Program-made: the position numbers and the translations under genes
Notes under the pieces: model-generated
What the model was told of the DNA's origin: nothing
Databases searched by the model: none
What the model saw: the letters and a program-made list of their open reading frames with translations, nothing else
Assembly: GCA_020444245.1 (NCBI GenBank)
Contig: JAHLLI010000022.1
Span: forward strand, 1-64,000
Length of the DNA: 64,000 nt
Direction: 5' to 3'
Source: Actinomycetales bacterium
Lineage (GTDB): Bacteria > Actinomycetota > Actinomycetes > Actinomycetales > Cellulomonadaceae
Part shown: piece after piece, positions 25,264 to 34,112 of the stretch
How the letters are laid out: each line of letters begins with the position of its first letter
Position numbering within the stretch: position 1 is the first letter of the stretch

Positions 25264-26320
25264 CGCGCACCCCGTCCGGCGCGGCGCCGGCCCCGACGCA
25301 GGCCCGCGCCGACCCCTGGTCGACCGTCACGTGGCTCCCGCACCCGCACGCCGGGTGCGGGAGCCACTGCTGTCTGCGGGGCACGCCGAGCGGCAGCGCG
25401 ACCTCGAGCGCGGCGTCGCGTGCCAGGCAGGGTCGTCCGTCCAGGTGCGCCAGGACCTGCGCGGCGGTCAGGGCACCGGCGATGGTGGCCAGGGTGGTCT
25501 CCGCGACCAGGCCGGCGACGGTCCGGTCGGCGACCAGCTGCGCCGCGACCATCGGCCACGCCGGGTCGGCGTCCGCTCGGTGGAGCTCCACGCAGGTCAG
25601 GCAGGAGGTGCTGCCGGGTACCACGAGCGGCCCGACCAGCACCGAGGCCTCGCGCACCACGACCGACAGGTGCGTCGCGCCGGCGTCGCGCAGCGGCGTG
25701 TGCCGCACGGGGTCCGCGACGCCGCGGTCCACCAGGACGACGACGTCGGGCGGGCGGCCGACCGGGGCGAGCGTGCGCAGGTGAGGGCGGTCGGCACGGG
25801 CCGCGCGCGCCACCGCGACCTCACGGTGCTCGCCGAGGTCGCGCTCCGACACCCCGCCGAACCCGACGTCCTGCGGCCCGACCGGTGCGGCGTCGTCCAG
25901 CTCGAGGGTGCCCACGCCGGCCATCGCCAGGGTGTGCGCGACCACGGCCCCCACCCGGTCCAGCCCGGACACCCGCACCCGCGCGCCGGAGCGCGCGGCC
26001 AGCACCGACGTGCCGTCGCCGCCCGCGTCGAGCAGCGACCACGCCCGCGCGTCGGGCTGCTCGGGTGCCGGCTGCGGGGGCGGGACCAGCAGGTGTGCCG
26101 CGGCGAGGTGGTCCAGCACGGCGCGCGCCTCGTCGCCGGCCACCCGCTCGTCGCGCAGGGCCGCGAGGACCGCACGGTCCGTCGCCCCGGCGGGCAGCGC
26201 GGCCAGCGCGCGTGCCGCGGGCGGGCTGAGGTCGGCGAGGGCGACGGCCCACCGGGGGTCGGTGCCGACCTGGACCGTGGTGGTGTCCCGTCGCACCACC
26301 GGCAGGGTGCGCAGCTGCAC
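25250..26320 (-). CDS. ThiF/E1-like (TOMM cyclodehydratase-type) protein
   Basis: A 356-residue member of the ThiF/E1-like family that actinobacteria carry beside whiB7. The Rossmann stretch VRVSGLDRVGAVVAHTLAMA then TLELDDAAPVGPQDVG (about residues 140-180) fits a degenerate E1-type nucleotide fold, without a clear GxGxxG. Cysteines in SCLTCVELH (about 250) and ACGCGSH near the end may bind zinc. Similar proteins are annotated as leader-peptide-binding parts of azole-peptide synthetases, but no YcaO gene or precursor peptide is near, so a natural-product role is doubtful. GTG 26320 has AGAGGAGAG upstream. Its 3' end overlaps whiB7. Confidence 0.65.
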   Translation of the reverse strand: MQLRTLPVVRRDTTTVQVGTDPRWAVALADLSPPAARALAALPAGATDRAVLAALRDERVAGDEARAVLDHLAAAHLLVPPPQPAPEQPDARAWSLLDAGGDGTSVLAARSGARVRVSGLDRVGAVVAHTLAMAGVGTLELDDAAPVGPQDVGFGGVSERDLGEHREVAVARAARADRPHLRTLAPVGRPPDVVVLVDRGVADPVRHTPLRDAGATHLSVVVREASVLVGPLVVPGSTSCLTCVELHRADADPAWPMVAAQLVADRTVAGLVAETTLATIAGALTAAQVLAHLDGRPCLARDAALEVALPLGVPRRQQWLPHPACGCGSHVTVDQGSARACVGAGAAPDGVRVRQR

Positions 26321-26418
26321 GTGCTCTCCTCTCCGCGGCATCCAGCCTGGATCGGCGGGCGGGTGCGGGGGAGTTGTCCACACGTGCGTCCCGGCGCGTC
26401 GGCGCACCCCGGAGACGC

Positions 26419-26450
26419 GAGAGGCGGCCCCCATCGGGGAGCCGCCTCTC
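26419..26450 (-). terminator. Terminator hairpin after the DUF5679 gene
   Basis: A perfect 10-bp stem GAGAGGCGGC / GCCGCCTCTC (26419-26428 with 26441-26450) closes a 12-base loop. It lies 25 bp past the stop of the minus-strand zinc-ribbon gene and 99 bp upstream of the ThiF-like gene, so it separates the two transcripts. Confidence 0.65.
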
Positions 26451-26474
26451 GGAGTCCTGTGGTCTGAGCGGTGC

Positions 26475-26630
26475 TCAGGCCTTGCCGAGGATCCGGTTGA
26501 GCTTGGTGCCGCACACCGGGCACACGCCCTTGGCCATCTTGCGGCCGTTGGTCACGACGACCTCACCCTCGGTCTCGCGCTTCTCCTTGCACTTCACGCA
26601 GTAGAACTCGCCCTTGTAGGTCTCGGCCAT
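26475..26630 (-). CDS. DUF5679-type zinc-ribbon small protein
   Basis: A 51-residue protein starting MAETYKGEFYCVKCKEKRE and containing VCPVCGTKLNRILGK. Two CxxC knuckles (YCVKC and VCPVC) spaced by about 26 residues form a zinc ribbon. It matches the short actinobacterial DUF5679 family in length and sequence; its function is unknown. GGAGA lies 5 bases before the ATG. It has its own terminator downstream. Confidence 0.85.
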   Translation of the reverse strand: MAETYKGEFYCVKCKEKRETEGEVVVTNGRKMAKGVCPVCGTKLNRILGKA

Positions 26631-26835
26631 GGGTGTCTCCGTTCGTCAGCCTGTTGCACCGGTCGTGGTCGAGCCGGCGGGCCGGATCGCCGTGTCGGTC
26701 GGATCCGTGCTCAGGTCAGCGTAACGGTGTGCTGCGGGCAAGCCGCATCTGCGGCCGTCGGCGCGTCGGGTACCGGGCACGCGGAGGCTGTGCACAGGGC
26801 TCCGCGGTGTGGGCGCGCGGCGCTACCGTTCCGGG

Positions 26836-27456
26836 GTGGACGACAGAGCGCTGGAGGCCGCCCTCGCGGCCGTGGAGGTGCGGCGCAGCAGGCGGCGGAC
26901 CCGCACCGTGAGCGCGTTCCGGGAGGCCGGTCGCACGGTGGTGGCGATCCCGGACCGGTTCACCAGGGCGCAGGAGCGTGAGTGGGTGCGCCGGATGGTC
27001 ACCAAGATGCTCGACTCCGAGCGCCGGCGCACTCCCACGGACACGGGTCTCGAGCGCCGCGCCGCGGAGCTGTCGGACCGCTACCTCGGCGCGCGTGCGC
27101 GGCCGGTGAGCGTCGCGTGGTCGAGCCGGCAGGGGCGACGCTGGGGGTCGTGCACGCCGTCGCAGGGCACCATCAGGATCTCGACACGGCTGCGCGGCGT
27201 GCCGTCGTGGGTGCTGGACTACGTGCTGCTGCACGAGCTGGTGCACCTGCTGCAGCCCGGGCACGGGCCGGAGTTCTGGGCGGAGCTGGCGGCCTACCCG
27301 CGCACCGAGCGGGCCCGCGGGTTCCTCGAGGGTCTGGCGTACGTCGCGGACCGGCCCGCCGAGCCCGAGGACGACGACGTGGTCGACGCGGGCGACGACC
27401 TGGGCCCGGGCCTGCCGCCGGGCGGGGACGGTGAGCTGTTCGGCGAGGTCGGCTGA
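26836..27456 (+). CDS. YgjP/SprT-like M48-type zinc metallopeptidase
   Basis: A 206-residue protein of the YgjP-like (DUF45) metallopeptidase family. H133ELVH137 with H143 in QPGHGPEFW gives the zinc site HExxH...H and E134 the catalytic base; upstream [15 protein letters not shown] is the family's WGSC signature. The last 45 residues are an acidic, Gly/Pro-rich tail. No signal peptide, so it should be cytoplasmic. The GTG at 26836 lies 6 bases after TACCGT (26824-26829), fitting a leaderless transcript. It ends flush against the convergent DUF2342 gene with no bases between stops. Confidence 0.82.
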   Translation: MDDRALEAALAAVEVRRSRRRTRTVSAFREAGRTVVAIPDRFTRAQEREWVRRMVTKMLDSERRRTPTDTGLERRAAELSDRYLGARARPVSVAWSSRQGRRWGSCTPSQGTIRISTRLRGVPSWVLDYVLLHELVHLLQPGHGPEFWAELAAYPRTERARGFLEGLAYVADRPAEPEDDDVVDAGDDLGPGLPPGGDGELFGEVG

Positions 27457-28875
27457 CTACGTGCGGTCCGGCTCGTCGGGGCCCCGGGGGTCGTCGCCCT
27501 CGTCGGTCCCGAAGATCTCCGCGAGCGCGCGGTCGAGGTCCGCGGACTCGACGGCGTCGGCGTCCCGGCGGGCCCGGTACCCGGCCGGGTCGTCGAGGTC
27601 CTCGGCGGTGGGCAGCAGGTCGGGGTGGTCCCAGGCCGCCTCCCGCGCCGCGGTGCCGCCCTCCTCGACCAGCGTGGCCCAGAGCCTGGCGGCGTCCCGG
27701 GACCGCCGGGGCCGCAGCTCCAGGCCGACGAGGGTCGCGAAGATGTCCTCCGCCGGGCCACCCGCGGCGCGGCGGCGGCGCATGGTCTCGCGCAGCGCTG
27801 CGGTGTGCGGCAGGTGCGGCCCGGCCGCTGCTGCGGTCACCTCGTCCACCCAGCCCTCGATGAGCGCGAGCAGGGTCTCCAGGCGCAGCAGCGCCGCCTG
27901 CTGGGCGGGGGTGGTGGCCATCGCGAACACGCCGTCGGACAGCGCGTCGGCGATGCCCTGGGGGTCGGTCGGGTCGATCGAGCGCACCGCCTCCTCGAGC
28001 GCGTCGACGTCGATCTCCACTCCGCGGGCGTACGCCTCGACCACCCCGAGCAGGTGCCCCTGGAGCCAGGCGACGTGGGTGAACAGCCGGGCGTGGGCCG
28101 CCTCGCGCAGCGCCAGGAACAGCCGCACCTCGTCCAGCGGGACGTCCAGGCCGTCGGCGAACTGGTCCACGTTGCGCGGCAGCAGGGCGGTGCCCGGACC
28201 GGGCAGCAGCGGCACGCCGATGTCGGTGGTGCCCAGCACCTCGCGCGACAGGGTGCCGACCGCCTGGCCGAGCTGGAGGCCGAACACCGCGCTGCCCAGC
28301 TGGCGCATCATCGGGGCCATCGCCGAGCCCACGCCGGCCATCTCGTCGGGCAGGTGCTGCTCGCCGATCACGCGGGCGAGCTCGGCGGCCACCCGCGCGG
28401 CGACCGGCTCGGCGAGGCTGCGCCACCGGGGCAGGGTCTGCTCGACCCACTCCGAGCGGCTCCACGCCCGCGCCGGCCCGCCGGAGGCCGGCAGGTCGGT
28501 GGCCTGGTCGAGCCACAGCTCCGCGACGCCCAGGGCGTCGACCACGGCCCGCCGCTCCGGCTCGGCGACCGTCGGGTCGCCCTCGGCGACGGCGGTCTGG
28601 CGCGCCAGGTCGTGGGTGAGGTCGGTGTTGATCGGCCCGGTGCCCGAGGCGAGCATGTGCTGCATCTGGGTCACCAGGGACTGCACGGCGGCGGGGTCCT
28701 CGGGCAGGCCCATCCGGGTGGCGAGCTCCGCGAGGTCGATCGGCTCGCCGTCGGGGCCGCGCAGGCCGTGCTCAGCGATCTCGGCGATCACCTCATCGGC
28801 CTGCGGACCCAGGAGCTGGCGCAGCATCGCGGCCCAGGCCGGGGGGAGGCCGGGCGTGGGATCCGGCGTGGTCAT
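27457..28875 (-). CDS. Zinc-dependent metalloprotease-like protein (DUF2342)
   Basis: A 472-residue cytoplasmic protein of the actinobacterial DUF2342/coenzyme F420 biosynthesis-associated zincin-like family (Rv3195-like). The zincin-like site lies in FLALREAAHARLFTHVAWL, where a typical HExxH is replaced by E-A-A-H-x-R, so protease activity is uncertain. The centre (GLQLGQAVGTLSREVLGTTD) is a family hallmark. The ATG is preceded by GGAGGAC. In mycobacteria the homologue also stands between whiB7 and the Lon-PDZ gene. Confidence 0.8.
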   Translation of the reverse strand: MTTPDPTPGLPPAWAAMLRQLLGPQADEVIAEIAEHGLRGPDGEPIDLAELATRMGLPEDPAAVQSLVTQMQHMLASGTGPINTDLTHDLARQTAVAEGDPTVAEPERRAVVDALGVAELWLDQATDLPASGGPARAWSRSEWVEQTLPRWRSLAEPVAARVAAELARVIGEQHLPDEMAGVGSAMAPMMRQLGSAVFGLQLGQAVGTLSREVLGTTDIGVPLLPGPGTALLPRNVDQFADGLDVPLDEVRLFLALREAAHARLFTHVAWLQGHLLGVVEAYARGVEIDVDALEEAVRSIDPTDPQGIADALSDGVFAMATTPAQQAALLRLETLLALIEGWVDEVTAAAAGPHLPHTAALRETMRRRRAAGGPAEDIFATLVGLELRPRRSRDAARLWATLVEEGGTAAREAAWDHPDLLPTAEDLDDPAGYRARRDADAVESADLDRALAEIFGTDEGDDPRGPDEPDRT

Positions 28876-29030
28876 CGGGTCCTCCAGGGGCGAGGTGGTG
28901 CTTCCACGGTAACCGGGGCCGGCCTGCCGGGACCGCCAGGGGCGTGCGGACCTGCGTCGGGTTCGCTCAGGGCGCAGCGGGCGGGCGGCTCGGCGTGAGG
29001 CTCCCAGGCGCTCGGGGGATGATGGGGCGC

Positions 29031-30242
29031 GTGACGGACGAGCCGACGACCCCCTGGGACCGGACCGCCGCGTCCGGCGGCCCCTGGACGAGCCCCGGCG
29101 CGGCGACCGACGCGCCCACCAACGACCGCGCGCAGCCCGACGCCGACCCGTTCGGCCCTCTGCCGCCCGGCGACGACGCCGCCTTCGAGGCCCAGCCCGC
29201 CACGCCGCGGTCGATCATGCTCGGGGTGTCGATGGTGGCGCTGGCGCTCCTGCTCGCGGTCGCCGTCGCGCTCCCGCTGCCGTACGCGGTCACCGCACCC
29301 GGCCCGACGCTGAACACCCTCGGCGAGCATGACGACAAGCCCCTGATCGAGATCAGCGGCGCGCCCACCTACCCGACCACGGGTCAGCTCAGGCTGACCA
29401 CGGTGTCGACCGCGGGCGGGCCGGGCTACCCGGTGACCCTGGCCGACGTGCTGCGCGGCTGGGCGGCGCCGGCCGACTCCGTCGTGCCGGTCGAGACGCT
29501 CTTCCCGCCGGACCAGACCGAGCAGCAGATCTCCGACCAGGGCCAGGCCGAGATGACCTCCTCGCAGGAGGACGCGACCGTCTCGGCCCTGGAGGAGCTC
29601 GGCTACGACGTGCCCACCACGCTGGGCGTCGGCGGGGTGGTGCAGGGCAGCGGTGCGGACGGGGTGCTGGAGAAGGGCGACATCATCACCTCGGTCGACG
29701 GCACGGACGTGACGAGCTTCTCCGCGCTGTCGACGCTGATGGACGCGATCGAGCCGGGCGCCACGGTCTCGCTGGGCATCACCCGCGGCGGCACGGCGCA
29801 GACCGTCCAGGTGGTCACCACCGACGACGGCAACGGCCGTGCGCTGATCGGCGTGCTGCTGGACCCGACGTTCGACTTCCCCGTCCAGGTGTCGATCCAG
29901 ATCGAGAACATCGGCGGGCCGAGCGCCGGGACCATGTTCGCGCTCGGCATCATCGACATGCTCACCCCGCAGGACGAGGCCGCCGGGAAGGTGATCGCGG
30001 GCACCGGCACGATGGACCTGACCGGCACGGTCGGACCGATCGGCGGGATCCGGCAGAAGATGGCCGGCGCGGAGCGCGACGGCGCCACCTGGTTCCTCGC
30101 GCCGGCGGACAACTGCTCGGAGGTCGTCGGCCACGTACCGGACGGGCTGCACGTGGTGAAGATCTCGACCCTGCACGGCGCACGCCTGGCGGTCGAGGCG
30201 ATCGGTGCCGGCAAGGGCGACACGCTGCCCACCTGCTCCTGA
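29031..30242 (+). CDS. Membrane Lon-like serine protease with PDZ domain (YlbL family)
   Basis: A 403-residue membrane-anchored protease. The order is: disordered acidic N-terminus, one TM helix (about residues 62-82), an ectodomain, a PDZ domain (about 195-275, VVQGSGADGVLEKGDIITSV), then a Lon proteolytic domain. The Ser-Lys dyad is visible as S297 in IGGPSAGTM and K343 in IGGIRQKMAGA. Homologues (Rv3194c, B. subtilis YlbL) act on membrane or secreted proteins. The GTG at 29031 follows GATGAT by 7 bases. It is convergent with the PPA1309 gene. Confidence 0.88.
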   Translation: MTDEPTTPWDRTAASGGPWTSPGAATDAPTNDRAQPDADPFGPLPPGDDAAFEAQPATPRSIMLGVSMVALALLLAVAVALPLPYAVTAPGPTLNTLGEHDDKPLIEISGAPTYPTTGQLRLTTVSTAGGPGYPVTLADVLRGWAAPADSVVPVETLFPPDQTEQQISDQGQAEMTSSQEDATVSALEELGYDVPTTLGVGGVVQGSGADGVLEKGDIITSVDGTDVTSFSALSTLMDAIEPGATVSLGITRGGTAQTVQVVTTDDGNGRALIGVLLDPTFDFPVQVSIQIENIGGPSAGTMFALGIIDMLTPQDEAAGKVIAGTGTMDLTGTVGPIGGIRQKMAGAERDGATWFLAPADNCSEVVGHVPDGLHVVKISTLHGARLAVEAIGAGKGDTLPTCS

Positions 30243-30283
30243 GCCGGCGCGGGCGGCAGCCGCGTTCCGGGTCGCGCGCCGGC
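30243..30283. terminator. Convergent-gene hairpin after the Lon-PDZ gene
   Basis: GCCGGCGCG (30243-30251) pairs with CGCGCCGGC (30275-30283), a 9-bp stem beginning right after the TGA of the protease gene. It sits between convergent genes and may terminate both. Confidence 0.45.
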
Positions 30284-30301
30284 CCGGTGCCGGCGCCGCG
30301 G

Positions 30302-30877
30302 CTACAGCAGGGTCGCGGCCACCGCGCCGGTCAGGCCGGGCACCAGGTCCGCGCCGCCCGCCACGGCCGCGTCGTCGTCGTTCGCCCGGGTGCGCAGCAC
30401 GCACCACCGGGGGCCGTCGCGCAGCGCACCTGCGGCCAGTCGCACGTCCTGGCGCTCGGGGTGGGCCATGAGGTAGGCGACCGCCTCCTGCGGGTCGGCG
30501 GGCATCGCGGCCTCGGCGGACGAGGGCAGCACCACCCGCTCGACGACCACCGCGGCACCGTGCACCGTCGGCGGCCAGGACAGCCCGGCGAGCAGGCTCT
30601 CCAGGTCGTCGGCCGGGGGCAGGCCCTCCTGCTCGACGGCGGTGAGGTGGTCGGGGTCCAGCCGCGCGGCGATCATCGTCTCGGGCGGGAGCTGGCCGGC
30701 CAGGGCCGGTTCGGCCTCGATCGCCGCGGCGGTGCGGACCAGGGCGAACACCCGCACCGGTCCGTCCCAGCCGCCGGAGGCGACGTGCCGCTCGACCTCG
30801 CGCATCACCTGGTCCAGGGCGCGCACGGTGCCGGAGTCGTCGGCCGGTACGGCTCCGGAGTCCTCAGGAGTGCTCAC
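30302..30877 (-). CDS. PPA1309 family protein
   Basis: A 191-residue soluble protein of the actinobacterial PPA1309 family, found next to UPF0182 genes; its function is unknown. Family features: TVRALDQVMREVERHVASGGWDGPVRVFALVRT at the N-terminal third (read in two parts, residues 13-45) and DPQEAVAYLMAHPERQDVRL near the C-terminus. I chose GTG 30877 because GACGAT lies 6 bases upstream, the same spacing as in the other leaderless genes here. The longer frame to 31090 is antisense to the UPF0182 leader. The gap to the UPF0182 gene is a divergent promoter region. Confidence 0.8.
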   Translation of the reverse strand: MSTPEDSGAVPADDSGTVRALDQVMREVERHVASGGWDGPVRVFALVRTAAAIEAEPALAGQLPPETMIAARLDPDHLTAVEQEGLPPADDLESLLAGLSWPPTVHGAAVVVERVVLPSSAEAAMPADPQEAVAYLMAHPERQDVRLAAGALRDGPRWCVLRTRANDDDAAVAGGADLVPGLTGAVAATLL

Positions 30878-31077
30878 CGGCCCATCGTCGCATCCCGGCG
30901 CCCGGCGGCGGTGCCCGCGCCGATCGGGGCCGGGCTCCCAGGTGAGTGTGGGAACCTGGGGGGCGCCCCGGGCGTTCACCGACAGACGCTCGGACGGAAC
31001 CGACCGAGTCGCAGACCGAGCCCGAGACCCACTGCAGCCGAGCCGCCACCAGGCGCCGACGACGAGGACCATCTGAC

Positions 31078-34065
31078 GTGACGTTCGCACGACCCGCCCA
31101 GCCCACCTCCGGCTCGTCCGGACCTCGACGGCGCCGCGGACCGCTCGGCCCCACGATCGCGATCCTGATCGGCCTCGCCGTGCTCGTCGTGATCATGGCG
31201 CAGGTCTGGACCGAGGTGCTCTGGTTCAGCCAGGTCGGCTACCTCAGCGTGCTCACCACGCAGTGGCTGACCCGCGCCGTGCTGTTCGTGCTCGGCTTCC
31301 TGCTGATGGGTGGGGCGGTGTGGGCGGCGCTGGCCGTGGCCTACCGCAGCCGGCCGATCTACGCCCCGTCCACCCCGGAGCAGGCGTCCCTGGACCAGTA
31401 CCGGGAGATGATCGAGCCGCTGCGCAAGCTCGTGATGACCGCCGGCCCGGCGGTGCTGGGCTTCTTCGCCGGCTCGGCCGCGTCCGCGCAGTGGCAGGAC
31501 GTGCTGCTGTTCCTCAACCGGACGCCGTTCGGCCAGACCGACCCGCAGTTCGGGCTGGACCTGTCGTTCTACATGTTCGTGCTGCCGGTGCTGCGGTTCG
31601 TAGTGTCCTTCCTGATGGCCGTGGCGGTGGTCGCCGGGATCGCGGGCCTGGCCACCCACTACCTGTACGGCGGCCTGCGGTTCGGCGGCGGCCAGGGGCC
31701 CAGGACCACGCCCGCCGCGCGGCTCCAGCTCGGCGTCACGGCAGCGGTGATCATCCTGCTGATCGGCGTGAACGACTGGCTGGACCGCTACTCCCTGCTC
31801 AACAAGTCGGGCACCACCGTGCCCGGCGGCGCGTCGTACACCGACGTCAACGCCGTGATGCCGGCCAAGGCGATCCTCGCCGGGGCCGCGCTGCTGGTCG
31901 CCGGCCTGTTCGTGGTCGCGGCGTTCCGCGGCACGTGGCGGCTGCCGGCGATCGGCGTGGGCCTCATGGTGGTGTCCGCGATCCTGGTCGGTGGCATCTA
32001 CCCGGCCGTCGTGCAGCGCTTCCAGGTCCAGCCCAACCAGCAGTCCGCGGAGACCGAGTACATCCAGCGCAACATCGACGCCACCAAGACGGCCTTCGGC
32101 CTGGACGACGTGGAGATCACGCCGTACAACGCCACCCTGGAGGCCCAGCCCGGGGCGCTGCGTCAGGACGCCGAGACCACCGCGAGCATCCGGTTGCTCG
32201 ACCCGTCGATCGTCAGCCCCTCGTTCCGCCAGCTCCAGCAGAACAAGCAGTACTACGACTTCCCGCAGATGCTGTCGGTCGACCGGTACATGATCGACGG
32301 GGAGAGCCGTGACACCGTCATCGCGGTGCGCGAGCTCAACCTCGACGGCCTGGACAACGCCCAGCGCACCTGGGTCAACGACCACACCGTGTTCACCCAC
32401 GGGTTCGGCGTGGTGGCCGCCTACGGCAACACGACGGCCGTCGACGGCCGGCCGTCGTTCTACGAGGGCGGCATCCCGCCGGTCGGCGCGCTGGGCGACT
32501 ACGAGCCGCGGGTCTACTTCGGCACGAACCTGCCCGACTACTCGATCGTCGGCGCCCCGGCCGGCACCGCGCCGTGGGAGCTGGACTACCCCGACGACGA
32601 CGCGGGCGGCCAGGTCAACAACACGTTCCCGACCGACCAGATCGACGCCGGTCCGAGCATCGGGAACCTGTGGAACAAGCTGCTGTACTCGATCAAGTTC
32701 GGCTCGGAGCAGATCCTGTTCTCCGACCGGGTGACGTCCGACTCGCAGATCCTGTACGACCGCGACCCGCAGACCCGGGTCAAGAAGGTCGCGCCCTACC
32801 TGACGCTCGACTCGCGGGTGTACCCGGCCGTGGTCGACAACCGGGTGGTCTGGATCGTCGACGGGTACACCACGTCCGACCAGTACCCGTACTCCACGTC
32901 CAAGCAGCTCGAGCAGGTCACCCAGGACTCGCTGACCGCGCGCTCCGACGCGCTGTCGGCGCTGCTGCCGGACGAGGTGAACTACCTGCGCAACTCCGTC
33001 AAGGCGACCGTGGACGCCTACACCGGCGAGGTCACCCTCTACACCTGGGACACCGACGACCCGGTGCTGAAGACGTGGCAGAAGACGTTCCCCAACACCA
33101 TCAAGCCGATGAGCGACATCGACGGCGCGCTGATGAGCCACCTGCGCTACCCCGAGGACATGTTCAAGGTGCAGCGCGACCTGATGGCGACCTACCACGT
33201 GGGGTCGGCGTCGGACTTCTACTCGGGCCAGGACTACTGGCGCAACCCCGAGGACCCGGTCAACTCCAGCGAGCTCCAGCCGCCGTACTACCTGACGCTC
33301 AAGATGCCGAGCCAGGACGAGCCGACGTTCTCGCTGACCTCGGTGTTCATCCCGGGCGGTAACACCGACCGTCAGGTGCTCACCGGGTTCATGGCGGTCG
33401 ACGCCGAACCGGGCAACGCCGATGGCGTGCGCTCGAAGGACTACGGCAAGATCCGGATCCTGGAGCTGCCACGCAACTCCACGGTGCCGGGGCCGGGGCA
33501 GGTGCAGAACGCGTTCCGGTCGAACCCGAGCGTGTCCGAGAGCCTCAACGTGCTCCAGCTGGGCAACTCGACAGTGGTCAGCGGCAACCTGCTGACGCTG
33601 CCGGTCGGCGGCGGTCTGCTGTACGTGCAGCCGGTCTACGTGCAGTCCTCGACGGGTACCAAGTTCCCGCTGCTGCAGCGCGTGCTGGTCGCGTTCGGTG
33701 AGGAGATCGGGTTCTCCGACACCCTCGAGGGAGCCCTGGACCAGGTGTTCGGCGGCGACGCCGGTGTGGACACCCCCGGGCCGACCGGGGACACCGGGGT
33801 GCCCGACGCGCCGGTCGACGGCGGGACGGCGAGCCCGTCGCCGTCGCCCTCACCGAGCACGTCACCGAGCACGTCGCCGTCCGCCGCGCCCAGCGGGGAC
33901 GCCCAGGCGGCGCTGGACGCCGCGCTGCAGCGTGCCAAGCAGGCGCTGGACGACGGTCAGACCGCGCTGGCCAAGGGCGACTTCGCCGCCTACGGCGAGG
34001 CGCAGGACCGTCTGAAGCAGGCACTGGAGGACGCGATCGCCGCGGAGGCGCAGCTCGGCGGGTGA
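31078..34065 (+). CDS. UPF0182 family large membrane protein
   Basis: A 995-residue membrane protein of unknown function, universal in actinobacteria (Rv3193c-like). The N-terminal third holds about seven TM helices, the first at residues 22-42 (TIAILIGLAVLVVIMAQVW). A large extracytoplasmic domain follows with family blocks such as YIQRNIDATKTAFGLDDVE and VNDHTVFTHGFG. The final 110 residues are a Pro/Ser linker and a helical Ala/Lys-rich tail. GTG 31078 has GACGAGGA upstream. A GGAAC-N18-GTT pair at 30951-30976 might be a stress sigma-factor promoter, but evidence is weak. Confidence 0.9.
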   Translation: MTFARPAQPTSGSSGPRRRRGPLGPTIAILIGLAVLVVIMAQVWTEVLWFSQVGYLSVLTTQWLTRAVLFVLGFLLMGGAVWAALAVAYRSRPIYAPSTPEQASLDQYREMIEPLRKLVMTAGPAVLGFFAGSAASAQWQDVLLFLNRTPFGQTDPQFGLDLSFYMFVLPVLRFVVSFLMAVAVVAGIAGLATHYLYGGLRFGGGQGPRTTPAARLQLGVTAAVIILLIGVNDWLDRYSLLNKSGTTVPGGASYTDVNAVMPAKAILAGAALLVAGLFVVAAFRGTWRLPAIGVGLMVVSAILVGGIYPAVVQRFQVQPNQQSAETEYIQRNIDATKTAFGLDDVEITPYNATLEAQPGALRQDAETTASIRLLDPSIVSPSFRQLQQNKQYYDFPQMLSVDRYMIDGESRDTVIAVRELNLDGLDNAQRTWVNDHTVFTHGFGVVAAYGNTTAVDGRPSFYEGGIPPVGALGDYEPRVYFGTNLPDYSIVGAPAGTAPWELDYPDDDAGGQVNNTFPTDQIDAGPSIGNLWNKLLYSIKFGSEQILFSDRVTSDSQILYDRDPQTRVKKVAPYLTLDSRVYPAVVDNRVVWIVDGYTTSDQYPYSTSKQLEQVTQDSLTARSDALSALLPDEVNYLRNSVKATVDAYTGEVTLYTWDTDDPVLKTWQKTFPNTIKPMSDIDGALMSHLRYPEDMFKVQRDLMATYHVGSASDFYSGQDYWRNPEDPVNSSELQPPYYLTLKMPSQDEPTFSLTSVFIPGGNTDRQVLTGFMAVDAEPGNADGVRSKDYGKIRILELPRNSTVPGPGQVQNAFRSNPSVSESLNVLQLGNSTVVSGNLLTLPVGGGLLYVQPVYVQSSTGTKFPLLQRVLVAFGEEIGFSDTLEGALDQVFGGDAGVDTPGPTGDTGVPDAPVDGGTASPSPSPSPSTSPSTSPSAAPSGDAQAALDAALQRAKQALDDGQTALAKGDFAAYGEAQDRLKQALEDAIAAEAQLGG

Positions 34066-34075
34066 GGTAGGGCCA

Positions 34076-34106
34076 GGTGCCCGTGGGCGGGTGAGCCCCG
34101 GGCACC
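34076..34106. terminator. Hairpin between convergent UPF0182 and EAL genes
   Basis: GGTGCCCG (34076-34083) pairs with CGGGCACC (34099-34106) around a 15-base loop that can itself fold (GGGC/GCCC). It lies in the 47-bp gap between two convergent stops and can serve both directions. Confidence 0.55.
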
Positions 34107-34112
34107 CGTGGC

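Noticed and set aside
25250-26320. A thiazole/oxazole-modified peptide cluster
   Set aside because: Only a ThiF-like protein is present; no YcaO protein, dehydrogenase or precursor peptide is near, and the gene belongs to the conserved whiB7 neighbourhood.
30951-30976. SigR/SigE-like promoter GGAAC-N18-GTT before UPF0182
   Set aside because: The motif is short and frequent by chance; no second line of evidence in the sequence.
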